The notes beneath the pieces are model-generated. The model had not been told where the DNA came from. It saw only the letters and a program-made list of their open reading frames with translations, and did no database searches. From the NCBI RefSeq assembly GCF_000411295.1, contig NZ_KE150421.1, positions 7,265 through 71,264 on the forward strand: a stretch of DNA of 64,000 bases. Reading direction: 5' to 3'. Position 1 is the first letter of the stretch, and each line of letters starts with the position of its first letter. A program made the translations under genes and the position numbers. The DNA is from Paenisporosarcina sp. HGH0030. GTDB lineage: Bacteria; Bacillota; Bacilli; Bacillales_A; Planococcaceae. Shown one piece after another: positions 44,908 through 54,373 of the stretch.

Positions 44908-45564
44908 ATGAGATTACGCAATAAACCGTGGGCAGAAGATTTTATCGCTGCACACCCACATATCGTGATACCAAATCCGGAAGACCATAAAGGCAAATGG
45001 GAAGAAGTCTTTCAAAATGACAATCCATTGCATATTGAAGTAGGCACTGGAAAAGGTCAATTTGTGACAGGTATGGCGAAAGCCAATCCACATATTAATT
45101 ATATGGGCATCGAATTATATGACAGTGTGATCGTATCTGCTTTAGAAAATGCTCTGGAAGCGGGTACATTGCCAAACTTGAAACTGTTAAAAGTGAATGG
45201 GGCACACTTGGCCAAATTCTTTGAAAAGAATGATGTTAGTCGCGTTTATTTAAACTTCTCGGATCCTTGGCCAAAAGTTAGACACGAGAAAAGAAGATTA
45301 TCTCACGAAAACTTCTTGAAGTTATATGAGTCAATTCTGATTGATAACGGTGAAGTTCATTTTAAAACCGATAATCGTGGACTTTTTGAATTCTCGTTAA
45401 TGAGCATGTCAGCATATGGCATGTTGTTGAAATATGTTTCACTGGATTTACATGCAAACATGCCAGAAGACAATATCATGACGGAATACGAAGAAAAGTT
45501 TTCTGCAAAAGGACAACCCATCTATCGCCTAGAATCTCAATTTATCACGAAGAAGGCTGATTAA
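44908..45564 (+). CDS. trmB: tRNA (guanine-N7-)-methyltransferase
   Basis: A 218-residue SAM enzyme that makes m7G46 in tRNA. Typical segments are [13 protein letters not shown] at the start, [19 protein letters not shown] (motif I, about 45-63), [31 protein letters not shown] (about 113-134) and the [10 protein letters not shown] block. AGTAGGAA precedes the ATG, and a strong terminator follows. Confidence 0.97.
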   Translation: MRLRNKPWAEDFIAAHPHIVIPNPEDHKGKWEEVFQNDNPLHIEVGTGKGQFVTGMAKANPHINYMGIELYDSVIVSALENALEAGTLPNLKLLKVNGAHLAKFFEKNDVSRVYLNFSDPWPKVRHEKRRLSHENFLKLYESILIDNGEVHFKTDNRGLFEFSLMSMSAYGMLLKYVSLDLHANMPEDNIMTEYEEKFSAKGQPIYRLESQFITKKAD

Positions 45565-45578
45565 AGTTATAACATACT

Positions 45579-45613
45579 CGCCACGCAATCAAGAGATTGT
45601 CGTGGCGTTTTTT
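45579..45613 (+). terminator. Terminator after trmB
   Basis: CGCCACG-CAATC and GATTG-t-CGTGGCG form the stem, followed by six T residues. Confidence 0.9.
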
Positions 45614-45647
45614 GATACACTGAAAACAGTACAAAGGAGGGTTCCAT

Positions 45648-46496
45648 ATGGATCAATATATATTTCACAAAATGACTTTATCATGGTTAAACGGAGGCTT
45701 GACAAACTTAGATGGGGGTTCCATGTTTGGGGTGGTACCAAAAATGGTATGGTCAAAAAAATACCCTGCCAACGAATCAAACCAAATTGCCATGAGTACC
45801 GACCCAATTCTGATTCAAGTAGATGGGAAAAACTTATTGATTGATACCGGTGTTGGGTTCAATAAAATGGACGAGCGACAATTACGCAATAATGGGGTTA
45901 AAGCACAGTCTCAACTCGAGGATTCATTGGCTATGTTAGGGCTGTTGACTGATGATATTCATTACGTTCTCATGACACATATGCATGCCGATCATGCTTC
46001 TGGTCTGACAAGAAGAGAAAATGATCAACTTGTTTCTACTTTCCCGAATGCGAAAATTCACTTATCTGCTATTGAATGGAACGAAGTGCGTAACCCAAAC
46101 ATCCGTTCAAGGAATACATATTGGAAAGAAAATTGGGAAGCAATCCAAGGCCAGGTTGAAACATTCGAAGGAGAGCTTGAAGTACTTCCAGGAGTCCGAA
46201 TGATTCATACAGGTGGACACAGTGAAGGGCATAGCATCATTAAGCTCGAACAAAATGGTGAAACGATCATCCACATGGCGGATATCATGCCAACACATGC
46301 TCATCAAAATCCATTGTGGGTACTGGCTTTTGACGACTACCCAATGACTTCAGTTTTTGCCAAAGAAAAATTAATGAAAGAAGCTTTAGCAAACGGTCAT
46401 TCATTTATCTTCTATCATGATGCTTACTACCGATTGATCAAGTGGGATGAAACAGGAAAAGAAATCATCGAGAAATTAGAACGGACAAATAATTAA
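45648..46496 (+). CDS. ytnP: Metallo-beta-lactamase-fold lactonase (YtnP-like)
   Basis: A 282-residue MBL-fold hydrolase. The metal motif HMHADHASG is at about 108-116, with further His in HTGGHSEGHS, Asp in HMADIMPTH, and a terminal His in FYHDAYY. The arrangement is that of AHL-lactonase-like YtnP, which degrades quorum signals in B. subtilis; whether this one does is inference. AAAGGAGGG precedes the ATG. It is monocistronic. Confidence 0.88.
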   Translation: MDQYIFHKMTLSWLNGGLTNLDGGSMFGVVPKMVWSKKYPANESNQIAMSTDPILIQVDGKNLLIDTGVGFNKMDERQLRNNGVKAQSQLEDSLAMLGLLTDDIHYVLMTHMHADHASGLTRRENDQLVSTFPNAKIHLSAIEWNEVRNPNIRSRNTYWKENWEAIQGQVETFEGELEVLPGVRMIHTGGHSEGHSIIKLEQNGETIIHMADIMPTHAHQNPLWVLAFDDYPMTSVFAKEKLMKEALANGHSFIFYHDAYYRLIKWDETGKEIIEKLERTNN

Positions 46497-46575
46497 TACC
46501 ATAGCTATATTGTATGATTGTGTAGTTTAAAAGAGTATTTGTATAATAGCCGTAAAACTATTAGGAGTTGATGTT

Positions 46576-46956
46576 GTGCTTAATCGAATCCGCAATAAAA
46601 TAATTCAAACACAAGAAATGGAAGAAGAAGTGGATAATATCTACGCTATCTTACCACCGCCAGGAACCGTTCTCGGAGAAGCAACTGACGAAGAAATGGA
46701 AAAGGCAGCAGGGCTTGAAGTTAGACATCTGGCTCTCATGAGGCTACAGGATATGAATATACAATTTGACGGTTCGTCTTATAAAGAACTATTAAAAGAT
46801 TTTCATGAATTTGAAACCGATTCGAGTAAATTTTGGAGAGGTGTTTGCAGCCGTTTATCCATTCCGTATGAATGGCCAATCAGAATCGATTATGCAAACG
46901 GCCCTATTTATATTGGCGACCACGATTTGTATGAAGAAGTAGAGAAAGAAGATTGA
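46576..46956 (+). CDS. Unknown 126-residue protein
   Basis: Not recognised. It is acidic and soluble, starts at a GTG after TTAGGAG, and has no signal or membrane span. The sequence (MLNRIRNKIIQTQEMEEEVDNI, LPPPGTVLGEATDEEMEKAAG, WRGVCSRLSIPYEWPIRIDY) is coding-like. It sits between ytnP and ytzB, in front of a bidirectional terminator. No function can be suggested from context. Confidence 0.75.
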   Translation: MLNRIRNKIIQTQEMEEEVDNIYAILPPPGTVLGEATDEEMEKAAGLEVRHLALMRLQDMNIQFDGSSYKELLKDFHEFETDSSKFWRGVCSRLSIPYEWPIRIDYANGPIYIGDHDLYEEVEKED

Positions 46957-46998
46957 TAAAAAGACTCTCCATATTAAACTCCTTGCAATTTTTATTAT

Positions 46999-47033
46999 AA
47001 AAAAAGCGATCCCGCAAAATGGGATCGCTTTTG
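46999..47033. terminator. Bidirectional terminator before ytzB
   Basis: AAAAAGCGATCCC and GGGATCGCTTTT arms with a 7-base loop. Confidence 0.88.
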
Positions 47034-47035
47034 TC

Positions 47036-47350
47036 TTATATTTTGATTAATTCAACGACAGTACCTGTACGTGCATCTGCGAAAAATTCGAATTGCTCGA
47101 TTTCCCCTTCATGCACGCGTGAAATGCCACCTCTGTAAACATCAGTCGAGATCGCTTGACGTTTGAAAGGTTCTGTCTTCATATAAATCCACGAACCATC
47201 AATAGGTCCTTCAGCTTTAAATGATTGTTTGATGCCATGCAAAACAAGTTCGGCCGGTTTCGTTGGGTCAATTCGATGGGCAGCTTCGCGAATTAAAAAT
47301 CCTGCCGCGATACCCGTGGAAAATCCAAGAAGTAAATCTCTCGTTCTCAT
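47036..47350 (-). CDS. ytzB: PepSY-like small membrane-anchored protein (YtzB-like)
   Basis: A 104-residue protein with one N-terminal hydrophobic segment (about 5-20, LLLGFSTGIAAGFLI) and a basic/acidic extracytoplasmic domain ending RTGTVVELIKI, which fits the PepSY-type YtzB proteins. The open frame runs to 47422; the ATG at 47350 is chosen because TTAGGAGG lies just upstream. It is divergent from ytoP, the same order as in B. subtilis. Confidence 0.8.
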   Translation of the reverse strand: MRTRDLLLGFSTGIAAGFLIREAAHRIDPTKPAELVLHGIKQSFKAEGPIDGSWIYMKTEPFKRQAISTDVYRGGISRVHEGEIEQFEFFADARTGTVVELIKI

Positions 47351-47520
47351 TAAATAACCTCCTAATAAAACCATTTTTTTCAGTGTATCATAATTGAGTC
47401 CGCCAAACAGTGTGTAAATCACTCATGCGAATAATTCGATTGTCGAAAGAAAAAAGATGGAAATGTTCTGATAAATCGACTACAATATGAAAGACTGTAA
47501 GTACTTAGGGGGATAAGACA

Positions 47521-48594
47521 TTGAACTCAGAAACACTTCAATTATTTAAAACATTAACTGAACTTCCAGCAGCTCCAGGCAATGAACATGCCATGAGAAA
47601 GTTTATGAGAAGCGAACTTGAAAAATACTCTGATGAAATTGTCCAAGACCATTTAGGTGGCATCTTTGGATTGAAAAAAGGGGATGACCAAGGTCCTCGT
47701 ATCATGGTTGCAGGACATATGGATGAAGTCGGCTTTATGGTGACGCAAATCACAAAAAACGGAATGTTACGATTCCAGCCATTAGGTGGATGGTGGAGCC
47801 AGGTTTTACTTGCGCAGCGTGTCGAAATTATTACAGATAATGGACCAGTTGTAGGAGTCATCGGTTCGATTCCCCCACATTTATTAAGTGATGCTGTACG
47901 CAACAAGCCAATGGATATTAATAATATGCTCATTGATATTGGTGCGGATGATTTGGAAGATGCCAAAAAAATTGGTATACGACCTGGTCAGCAAATTGTC
48001 CCGGTCTGTGCATTTACGCCAATGGCAAATAATAAAAAAATATTAGCGAAAGCATGGGATAACCGATATGGTTGTGGACTTGCGATTGAATTGTTAAAAG
48101 AATTGAAAGATGAAAAATTACCAAACACACTTTATTCAGGTGCCAATGTAATGGAAGAAGTGGGTTTAAGAGGAGCACAAACAGCTGCAAGCTTAATCAA
48201 ACCTGATTTGTTCTTCGCTTTGGATGCGAGTCCTGCAAATGATATGTCTGGTTCTAAATCAGAATTCGGTCAACTTGGTAAAGGAACGTTGCTCCGTATT
48301 TTTGACCGCTCCATGATTACACATCGTGGAATGCGTGAATTTGTATTGGATACTGCTGAAACACACAAAATTCCATATCAATATTTCATTTCTCAAGGTG
48401 GAACTGATGCTGGACGCGTACACATGTCAAATGAAGGCGTACCGAGTGCAGTTGTGGGGATTTGTTCACGATACATTCATACATCGGGTTCAATTATTCA
48501 CACGGACGATTATGCAGCGGCAAAAGAATTAATTGTGAAATTAGTCCGTTCTGCTGACAAAACAACACTCGATACCATTCGTCAAAATGTATAG
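47521..48594 (+). CDS. ytoP: M42-family glutamyl/leucyl-type aminopeptidase (YtoP-like)
   Basis: A 357-residue dinuclear zinc peptidase of the M42 (FrvX/PepA-like) family. Metal and catalytic motifs: [14 protein letters not shown] (about 62-75), [19 protein letters not shown] with the catalytic Glu, ALDASPAND, and the terminal [10 protein letters not shown]. The start is a TTG at 47521 after AGGGGG; no nearer ATG exists. It cleaves small peptides in the cytosol. Confidence 0.92.
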   Translation: MNSETLQLFKTLTELPAAPGNEHAMRKFMRSELEKYSDEIVQDHLGGIFGLKKGDDQGPRIMVAGHMDEVGFMVTQITKNGMLRFQPLGGWWSQVLLAQRVEIITDNGPVVGVIGSIPPHLLSDAVRNKPMDINNMLIDIGADDLEDAKKIGIRPGQQIVPVCAFTPMANNKKILAKAWDNRYGCGLAIELLKELKDEKLPNTLYSGANVMEEVGLRGAQTAASLIKPDLFFALDASPANDMSGSKSEFGQLGKGTLLRIFDRSMITHRGMREFVLDTAETHKIPYQYFISQGGTDAGRVHMSNEGVPSAVVGICSRYIHTSGSIIHTDDYAAAKELIVKLVRSADKTTLDTIRQNV

Positions 48595-48614
48595 TAAACC
48601 AAAATAATAAAGAA

Positions 48615-48637
48615 GTGCCTGAAAAGGCGCTTTTTTT
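48615..48637 (+). terminator. Terminator after ytoP
   Basis: GTGCCT and AGGCGC arms (one T:G pair), loop GAAA, followed by seven T residues. Confidence 0.8.
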
Positions 48638-48660
48638 GTGCGAAATTCAAGGAGACTCAT

Positions 48661-49191
48661 ATGAAAATTGCTATTGGAACAAAAAATCAGGCAAAAGTGA
48701 ACGCAGTAGAAAATATATGTTCTTCATTACTGGAAAATGTGGATTTCTTTTCAGTTTCTGTACCCTCGAATGTTTCGGATCAACCAATTGGAGACGAAGA
48801 AACTTTACTCGGCGCAAAAAACCGAGCATGGTTAGCTTTCAAGGAATCCCAAGCGGAAATTTCTTTCGGACTCGAGGGAGGAGTGAAAGAGATAAATGGT
48901 CAACTGTTTGTTTGCAACTGGGGTGTACTGCATACGAAAACAGGTCAGCAATTTATCGCTGGAGGCGCCCAGATTCCTTTGCCTGCAGAAGTGGCGGAAC
49001 CCATCCGAAATGGGGAAGAGCTTGGACCTGTAATGGAATCCTACACAAAACAAGTGGGAATACGACATAAAGAAGGAGCCGTAGGTGTGTTCACAAACGG
49101 ACTTGTCAATCGCAGTGTGATGTTTGAACACATTGTCAAACTATTGATAGGTCAATACTTGTATGCCAATCCTACGCAAAAAACGACTTAA
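48661..49191 (+). CDS. Inosine/xanthosine triphosphatase-like (DUF84/YjjX)
   Basis: A 176-residue protein of the DUF84 NTPase group related to HAM1. MKIAIGTKNQAKVNAVENI at the start, SVPSNVSDQPIGDEETLLGAKNRA, and SFGLEGGV followed by the C-terminal GAVGVFTNGLVNRS are the family landmarks. The group is thought to hydrolyse non-canonical purine triphosphates such as ITP and XTP. AAGGAGA precedes the ATG. A long overlapping frame in another phase (48615-49070) is a shadow. Confidence 0.85.
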   Translation: MKIAIGTKNQAKVNAVENICSSLLENVDFFSVSVPSNVSDQPIGDEETLLGAKNRAWLAFKESQAEISFGLEGGVKEINGQLFVCNWGVLHTKTGQQFIAGGAQIPLPAEVAEPIRNGEELGPVMESYTKQVGIRHKEGAVGVFTNGLVNRSVMFEHIVKLLIGQYLYANPTQKTT

Positions 49192-49256
49192 GTTGCAACG
49201 ATATGGGAACCATATTAAAATAGAACATAGTGCTTTCTTAGATAGGAGGGAAAAAC

Positions 49257-49775
49257 ATGAGACGAAAATGGATGCGAATTGCGATCGCACCTTTCTTATT
49301 AGTAACTTTAGTTGCTTGTTCTGCAACTCCTGAAGAACAAATGGGAGAAGGAATAAATGCTGCAAAAGAAGCTTTTCAAAATGAATCAGCTGAGCCGAAT
49401 GAACAAATTGAAAATGTTGAATTATTTGTTCCAAAAGGCTTTTCTATAGAGGAAGATTCGGACGAAACGAACATCGTCATGAAGGATAACGACGAATCGT
49501 ATGTGTTGTTTGTAAACCCGAATGAACAACAAGATAGTCATTTATTTTATGATTTATTACAAGCTGAGAAAAAAGATGACATTAAAGCTCAAGAGACTTT
49601 TGAGCAAAATGGTCGCTTTGGTTTCATCGCTGTTTTACCATCAGGTGAGGAACAATACGAAATTATGGCAAGTATCGGTGGCGTGAAACTAACGACCATT
49701 TCGGATAAAGCTAACATTTCGGCGAACATGGAGCAAATGATGGAAATTGTTCGTTCTGTAAAAATTGATTCATAA
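49257..49775 (+). CDS. Lipoprotein of unknown function
   Basis: A 172-residue exported lipoprotein. The basic, hydrophobic N-terminus ends in the lipobox LVAC (Cys near 21), followed by an acidic linker and a compact domain (VPKGFSIEEDSDETNIVMKDNDES, RFGFIAVLPSGEEQYEIMASIGGVKLTT). I do not recognise the domain. AGGAGGG precedes the ATG. It is followed after 13 bases by ytpP, so likely one transcript. Confidence 0.8.
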   Translation: MRRKWMRIAIAPFLLVTLVACSATPEEQMGEGINAAKEAFQNESAEPNEQIENVELFVPKGFSIEEDSDETNIVMKDNDESYVLFVNPNEQQDSHLFYDLLQAEKKDDIKAQETFEQNGRFGFIAVLPSGEEQYEIMASIGGVKLTTISDKANISANMEQMMEIVRSVKIDS

Positions 49776-49788
49776 AGGAGGAATTCAA

Positions 49789-50103
49789 ATGAGAGATTTA
49801 CAATCTGTTGAAGAATTCCAAGCTCTGAAATTAACGGAAGATGTTGTGTTTCTATTTACGGCTGGCTGGTGTCCGGATTGTCATTTTATTGACCCTTTCA
49901 TGCCAGAGGTTGAAGAGAAGTTTGAAATCTTCAAATTTGTATCTGTTAACCGTGATCAATTTATTGATTTGTGTGCAGAACAAGAGATATATGGAATTCC
50001 AAGTTTCTTAGTCTTTAGAAACGGACTGGAAGCAGGGCGTTTTGTTAGCAAAGACCGTAAAACTAAGGAAGAAATAGAACAATTCCTAACAGAACTTCTT
50101 TAG
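49789..50103 (+). CDS. ytpP: Thioredoxin-like protein (YtpP)
   Basis: A 104-residue thioredoxin-fold protein with the redox motif WCPDC (Cys residues at about 33 and 36; CPDC instead of CGPC) and a cis-Pro region YGIPSF. The ATG at 49789 follows AAAGGAGG; the frame extends to 49765 inside the lipoprotein gene and is not used. YtpP is encoded upstream of ytpQ and ytpR in Bacillus as here. The client is unknown. Confidence 0.9.
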   Translation: MRDLQSVEEFQALKLTEDVVFLFTAGWCPDCHFIDPFMPEVEEKFEIFKFVSVNRDQFIDLCAEQEIYGIPSFLVFRNGLEAGRFVSKDRKTKEEIEQFLTELL

Positions 50104-50121
50104 AATGTTCCAATATTATGA

Positions 50122-50158
50122 GAGCGGTTCCGCCCAAACGGTAGGAACCGCTTCCTTT
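50122..50158 (+). terminator. Hairpin between ytpP and ytpQ
   Basis: AGCGGTTCC and GGAACCGCT perfect arms, followed by TCCTTTT. It lies just before the ytpQ ribosome site. Confidence 0.78.
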
Positions 50159-50176
50159 TGTAAAGGATGTGAAATT

Positions 50177-50992
50177 TTGAAACCAGAACAATTAGTTGAA
50201 CGATTAAAGCAAGAACTACCGAATCCTTCATTCACGTGGCAACATGATAAAAAAACTGATCGGCTGCGTCTGAATCATACTGGGTTGAATAAAGGTATGG
50301 AAATTTCACTGCCAGAAATTTTGGCTAAATATGAAATGAAAAAAGATCTGGCAATCCAAGAGGTTGTCTATACCATTAGCCAGACTTTCGACGCGATGGA
50401 ACAGGAAACCAAAGGCTTGACCAAATCAACATCACATATTTATCCTGTTATCCGTTCAACCTCATTCCCGTTGAAATCGAATGAAGGACATGCATTCGTT
50501 GTTACTGATCATACAGCGGAAACACGAATCTATTATGCACTGGATTTGGGGAACACGTATCGATTGCTCGATGAACAAATGATGAGTCAGTTAAATATCA
50601 CAGATTCAGAGATGAAAGAAGCTGCGCGTTTCCAAGTCAGAAAACTGTCAACCGACATGAAAGAAGACCATGTGGCAGGAAATATTTTTTACTTTGTCAA
50701 TGCGAACGATGGATATGACGCCAGTCGTATTTTAAATGAACAATTTTTGAAAGACATGAAAACGAAAATTAAAGGCGATATGACATTGTCAGTGCCTCAT
50801 CAAGATGTGTTAATCATCGGAGATATTCGAAACGAAGCAGGTTATGATGTACTTGCCCAGTTAACCATGCATTTCTTTACAGTAGGTAAAGTGCCAATCA
50901 CATCTTTATCTTTCATTTACGAAGACGGGGAATTGGAACCGATCTTTATTATGGCCAAAAATCGTGTACAAAAGGAGAACAATGACAAATGA
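50177..50992 (+). CDS. ytpQ: DUF1444 protein YtpQ
   Basis: A 271-residue cytosolic protein of the DUF1444 family, which has no assigned function. The open frame extends upstream to 50105 through the hairpin; the TTG at 50177 lies downstream of AAAGGATG and gives [20 protein letters not shown], the family-like N-terminus. The middle is [35 protein letters not shown]. Its stop overlaps ytpR by 4 bases (ATGA), so translation is coupled. Confidence 0.85.
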   Translation: MKPEQLVERLKQELPNPSFTWQHDKKTDRLRLNHTGLNKGMEISLPEILAKYEMKKDLAIQEVVYTISQTFDAMEQETKGLTKSTSHIYPVIRSTSFPLKSNEGHAFVVTDHTAETRIYYALDLGNTYRLLDEQMMSQLNITDSEMKEAARFQVRKLSTDMKEDHVAGNIFYFVNANDGYDASRILNEQFLKDMKTKIKGDMTLSVPHQDVLIIGDIRNEAGYDVLAQLTMHFFTVGKVPITSLSFIYEDGELEPIFIMAKNRVQKENNDK

Positions 50993-51594
50993 ATATTTTT
51001 TACAATACAAAGGGTGTCGGAGATGTGCTTTTAGTACAACTGGTACCAAATACATTTGAAGAAGTAACAACTGAAACAACAGGTGACATTACGTTAATCA
51101 AAGATGCAAAGACAGGCAAAGTTGGGGCATTTAATGTATTTAACTCGAGTAAATATCTTCAATTGACTGAGCAAGGCTCCGTTGAAGTAACAAAAGAAAT
51201 CGTGGAATCTTTACAACAACTGCTGATCAATCATGATTTGGACTTGAAATTAGAGGTCGACTTTTCGCCTAAATTTGTAGTTGGCTATGTTTCTTCTAAA
51301 GAAAAACATCCAAATGCTGATAAATTAAATGTTTGCCAAGTTGAAGTGGGCGAAGAAACGCTTCAAATTGTATGTGGAGCCCCAAATGTGGAAGCGGGCC
51401 AAAAAGTAGTAGTAGCAAAGGTTGGCGCTGTAATGCCAAGTGGTTTAGTGATCAAAGATGCAGAATTACGTGGCGTTGCATCGAGTGGTATGATTTGTTC
51501 AGCGAAAGAATTGGCTTTACCAGATGCACCTACCGAAAAAGGGATTTTAGTATTAGAAGACACTGCTGAAATAGGATCAGCTTTCCAAGCATAA
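50989..51594 (+). CDS. ytpR: tRNA-binding-domain protein YtpR
   Basis: A 201-residue protein. An N-terminal DUF4479-like segment is followed from about residue 100 by an OB-fold tRNA-binding domain like that of PheT ([69 protein letters not shown]). It lacks a synthetase. The role is unknown; a tRNA or peptidyl-tRNA contact is plausible from the fold. It is translationally coupled to ytpQ. Confidence 0.92.
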   Translation: MNIFYNTKGVGDVLLVQLVPNTFEEVTTETTGDITLIKDAKTGKVGAFNVFNSSKYLQLTEQGSVEVTKEIVESLQQLLINHDLDLKLEVDFSPKFVVGYVSSKEKHPNADKLNVCQVEVGEETLQIVCGAPNVEAGQKVVVAKVGAVMPSGLVIKDAELRGVASSGMICSAKELALPDAPTEKGILVLEDTAEIGSAFQA

Positions 51595-51602
51595 ACTAGG
51601 TA

Positions 51603-51644
51603 AAACTCTGTGTACTCAAGGATTTTGATGCGCAGAGTTTTTTT
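51603..51644 (+). terminator. Terminator after ytpR
   Basis: AAACTCTGTG and CGCAGAGTTT arms with a large loop, followed by seven T residues. Confidence 0.82.
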
Positions 51645-51709
51645 AAGCCGTTTGATTTGACTTACAAACCTGCTAAAATGGAAGCATTGACACGAAAAGA
51701 GGGTTTGTA

Positions 51710-54229
51710 TTGAATTGGTTGACCAAAACATTAAAAAAAGTATTTTCAGAAGAATCAATAGAAAAAGAAGAAGTAATATTAATAGAAGAACTTGAGCAGA
51801 CTACATACAGAGAGACCAAAACACCTTTCCGATTCCCTTTAATCAGCGATGATGAGAAAGATCGTTCAGAAGATACTGATTTAGATGATGGAGAAAAGGA
51901 AGAAGAATATCAACCTTTATATATGCATAAACAATGGCAGCAGAAGCGACAAAACACAGTTGTCCATCAAGCGACAAAACCAAGAGTAGAGCACTCAAGT
52001 ATTCCGAGTCCAAGAGATAGCTTTTCGACCACAAGAGATAGCTTCCAAGAAGTAAAGCCAAGAATAACAAAAGTGCCTGTTCAGTCGAAGCTGTTTGTCC
52101 CTTCAGAAGTTCCATCCCCTATTCATGGTTTCAATCGTCCAAAAATATCTCCGATTGATGATCTATTAGCCAAAAAGAACTTGGGTGAAGTGAATAAAGA
52201 AACAGCGGCTACCATTATCGAAGAAAGTGAATCACCGTCGATTAAGCCATCTGGAACCATCATCAAACAAAGCGAACAGGAAATGAAAAAGCATCAACCT
52301 ATCACAGAAAAAGAGATAGTTCGGGAAACACCTTTCCGTTCGAAAATATCTCCTTTTGATGAGTTGTTGGCTAAAAAGAATGAGATTAAAGTCGTTGAAC
52401 AAGAGGCGAGTGTATTTGTTGAAGTTAAACCGACTGAAACAAACATTTCCAAGCAAGTAGAATCTGAAATGATCGAACAATCAGCAACAATCGAAAAAGA
52501 AGTTGTATATGAGTCCCATGTAAAGGTTGAAGAACAGTTGGATGTAGAGATGCCATCGACTATTGATGAGCAAGTAACCGACATCCCATTAACAGAAAAG
52601 AAAAAGAAATCTTTGCCTTTTAATGTGATGATGCTTAATTCTGATAAGGCAAAATATCAGCAAGCCACAACACGAACAAATATGATACCTACTATAATGC
52701 CAAAACAAAAGATTCCTAGTAAACCAATCGAACAACAGCCAGTGGATGCTCCTGTTGAAAGGTCGACTGGTCAGGACCAACAACCTGATCATGTAATTGT
52801 GGAAGATAGCCAGCCTGGCTATATTTTTCCGAGAGAGAGATATTTAGTACCACCTGAGCAAAAGACGCAAGATGACGAGTGGATGAGCATGCAAGCTGCT
52901 CGATTAATCGAATCCTTGTCTTATTTCCAAGTTAAAGCGGAAATTGTAAACATGGTTCAAGGTCCTGCTGTCACACAATTTGAAATAACAGTCGGTCAAG
53001 GGACGAAAGTAAGCAAAATTCGTAATCTGGCGGATGATTTGAAATTGGCACTTGCTGCGAAAGACATTCGGATACAGGCACCGATTCCTGGGAAAAGTTC
53101 GATTGGAATTGAAATTCCAAACCAAACGTCCCGTCCTGTCCGTCTATCGGAAGTTGTCGGGAGTTCAAACTTCACGGATTCTGACTCACCGCTTGAAGCA
53201 GCTCTCGGATTAGATTTGACTGGGACACCTATTACCATTGATTTGCGTAAAATGCCACATGGCTTAATTGCGGGAGCAACGGGATCAGGTAAGTCAGTTT
53301 GTATTAATTCTTTATTAATCAGCTTATTATATAAAGCCACGCCGAAAGAATTAAATTTACTCCTGATTGATCCGAAAATGGTAGAACTGGCACCCTTCAA
53401 TCATATCCCTCATCTCGTCAGTCCCGTCATTACTGACGTAAAAGCTGCAACTGCTGCACTAAAATGGGCAGTAGAAGAAATGGAACGCCGTTATCAGCTG
53501 TTTGCTCATACAGGGGTAAGGGATATCACGCGTTATAATGCAATGGCAGAAGAGAAAAGACAATTTGCACAAAAAATGCCTTATTTGTTGATTGTTATTG
53601 ATGAATTGGCAGACTTAATGATGATGGCACCTACGGAAGTGGAAGAATCCATTTGTCGGATTGCCCAAAAAGCACGTGCTTGCGGGATTCATTTAGTGGT
53701 CGCTACACAACGTCCGTCTGTAGATGTCATAACAGGACTGATTAAAGCAAATATCCCGACTCGTATCGCATTTTCAGTATCCTCACAAATAGATTCGCGC
53801 ACGATTTTGGATGTCCAAGGTGCTGAAAGGTTACTCGGACGAGGCGACATGCTCTACCTTGGCAATGGTATGTCTGCGCCAATCCGTATACAAGGGACCT
53901 ATGTAACGGATGAAGAGATGGAAGAAATTATTGAACACGCACGTAGTCAAGGAGAACCATCATATTTATTTGAGCAAGAGGAATTGGTACGTCGTCTGGA
54001 AGTGGCAGAAGATCAGGATGAGTTATTTGAAGAAGCGTGCCGATTTATTTTGGAACAAGGCTCTGCTTCAACTTCACTGCTTCAACGTAAGTTTCATATA
54101 GGCTACAACCGTGCAGCAAGACTTGTTGACTTAATGGAACAGCATGGATATGTTTCGGAATCAAGAGGAAGTAAAGCACGGGAAGTTTTCATTACAGAAA
54201 ATGATTTACAGCTTCTCTTCAATGATTGA
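51710..54229 (+). CDS. sftA: Soluble FtsK-type DNA translocase (SftA)
   Basis: An 839-residue FtsK/SpoIIIE-family ATPase that moves DNA at the division septum. There are no membrane spans. The N-terminal 380 residues are charged, low-complexity and variable, with two copies of a KISP(I/F)D(D/E)LLAKKN motif at 145-157 and 212-224. The motor follows: Walker A GATGSGKSVC (about 520-530), Walker B LLIVIDELADLM (about 626-637). A gamma-type winged helix (FHIGYNRAARLVDLMEQHGYV) closes it. Start is TTG 51710 after AGAGGG. It is shorter than B. subtilis SftA, mainly in the linker. Confidence 0.93.
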   Translation: MNWLTKTLKKVFSEESIEKEEVILIEELEQTTYRETKTPFRFPLISDDEKDRSEDTDLDDGEKEEEYQPLYMHKQWQQKRQNTVVHQATKPRVEHSSIPSPRDSFSTTRDSFQEVKPRITKVPVQSKLFVPSEVPSPIHGFNRPKISPIDDLLAKKNLGEVNKETAATIIEESESPSIKPSGTIIKQSEQEMKKHQPITEKEIVRETPFRSKISPFDELLAKKNEIKVVEQEASVFVEVKPTETNISKQVESEMIEQSATIEKEVVYESHVKVEEQLDVEMPSTIDEQVTDIPLTEKKKKSLPFNVMMLNSDKAKYQQATTRTNMIPTIMPKQKIPSKPIEQQPVDAPVERSTGQDQQPDHVIVEDSQPGYIFPRERYLVPPEQKTQDDEWMSMQAARLIESLSYFQVKAEIVNMVQGPAVTQFEITVGQGTKVSKIRNLADDLKLALAAKDIRIQAPIPGKSSIGIEIPNQTSRPVRLSEVVGSSNFTDSDSPLEAALGLDLTGTPITIDLRKMPHGLIAGATGSGKSVCINSLLISLLYKATPKELNLLLIDPKMVELAPFNHIPHLVSPVITDVKAATAALKWAVEEMERRYQLFAHTGVRDITRYNAMAEEKRQFAQKMPYLLIVIDELADLMMMAPTEVEESICRIAQKARACGIHLVVATQRPSVDVITGLIKANIPTRIAFSVSSQIDSRTILDVQGAERLLGRGDMLYLGNGMSAPIRIQGTYVTDEEMEEIIEHARSQGEPSYLFEQEELVRRLEVAEDQDELFEEACRFILEQGSASTSLLQRKFHIGYNRAARLVDLMEQHGYVSESRGSKAREVFITENDLQLLFND

Positions 54230-54373
54230 CAATGGAATTGAGAATAACCCCAGCCAGGTCTATATAATTGTGGGAAAAATCGTTCATTTCTAGGCAAGAT
54301 TAAATGATGATATAATGGGGTAAGGAATTATTGATAATAAAGTACGGGCACCTTTCCCAGGAGGTTTATACAA

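Noticed and set aside
48615-49070. 151-codon frame overlapping the DUF84 gene
   Set aside because: Out of phase with the well-supported DUF84 protein, begins in a terminator, and has low-complexity Ser/Arg-rich sequence.
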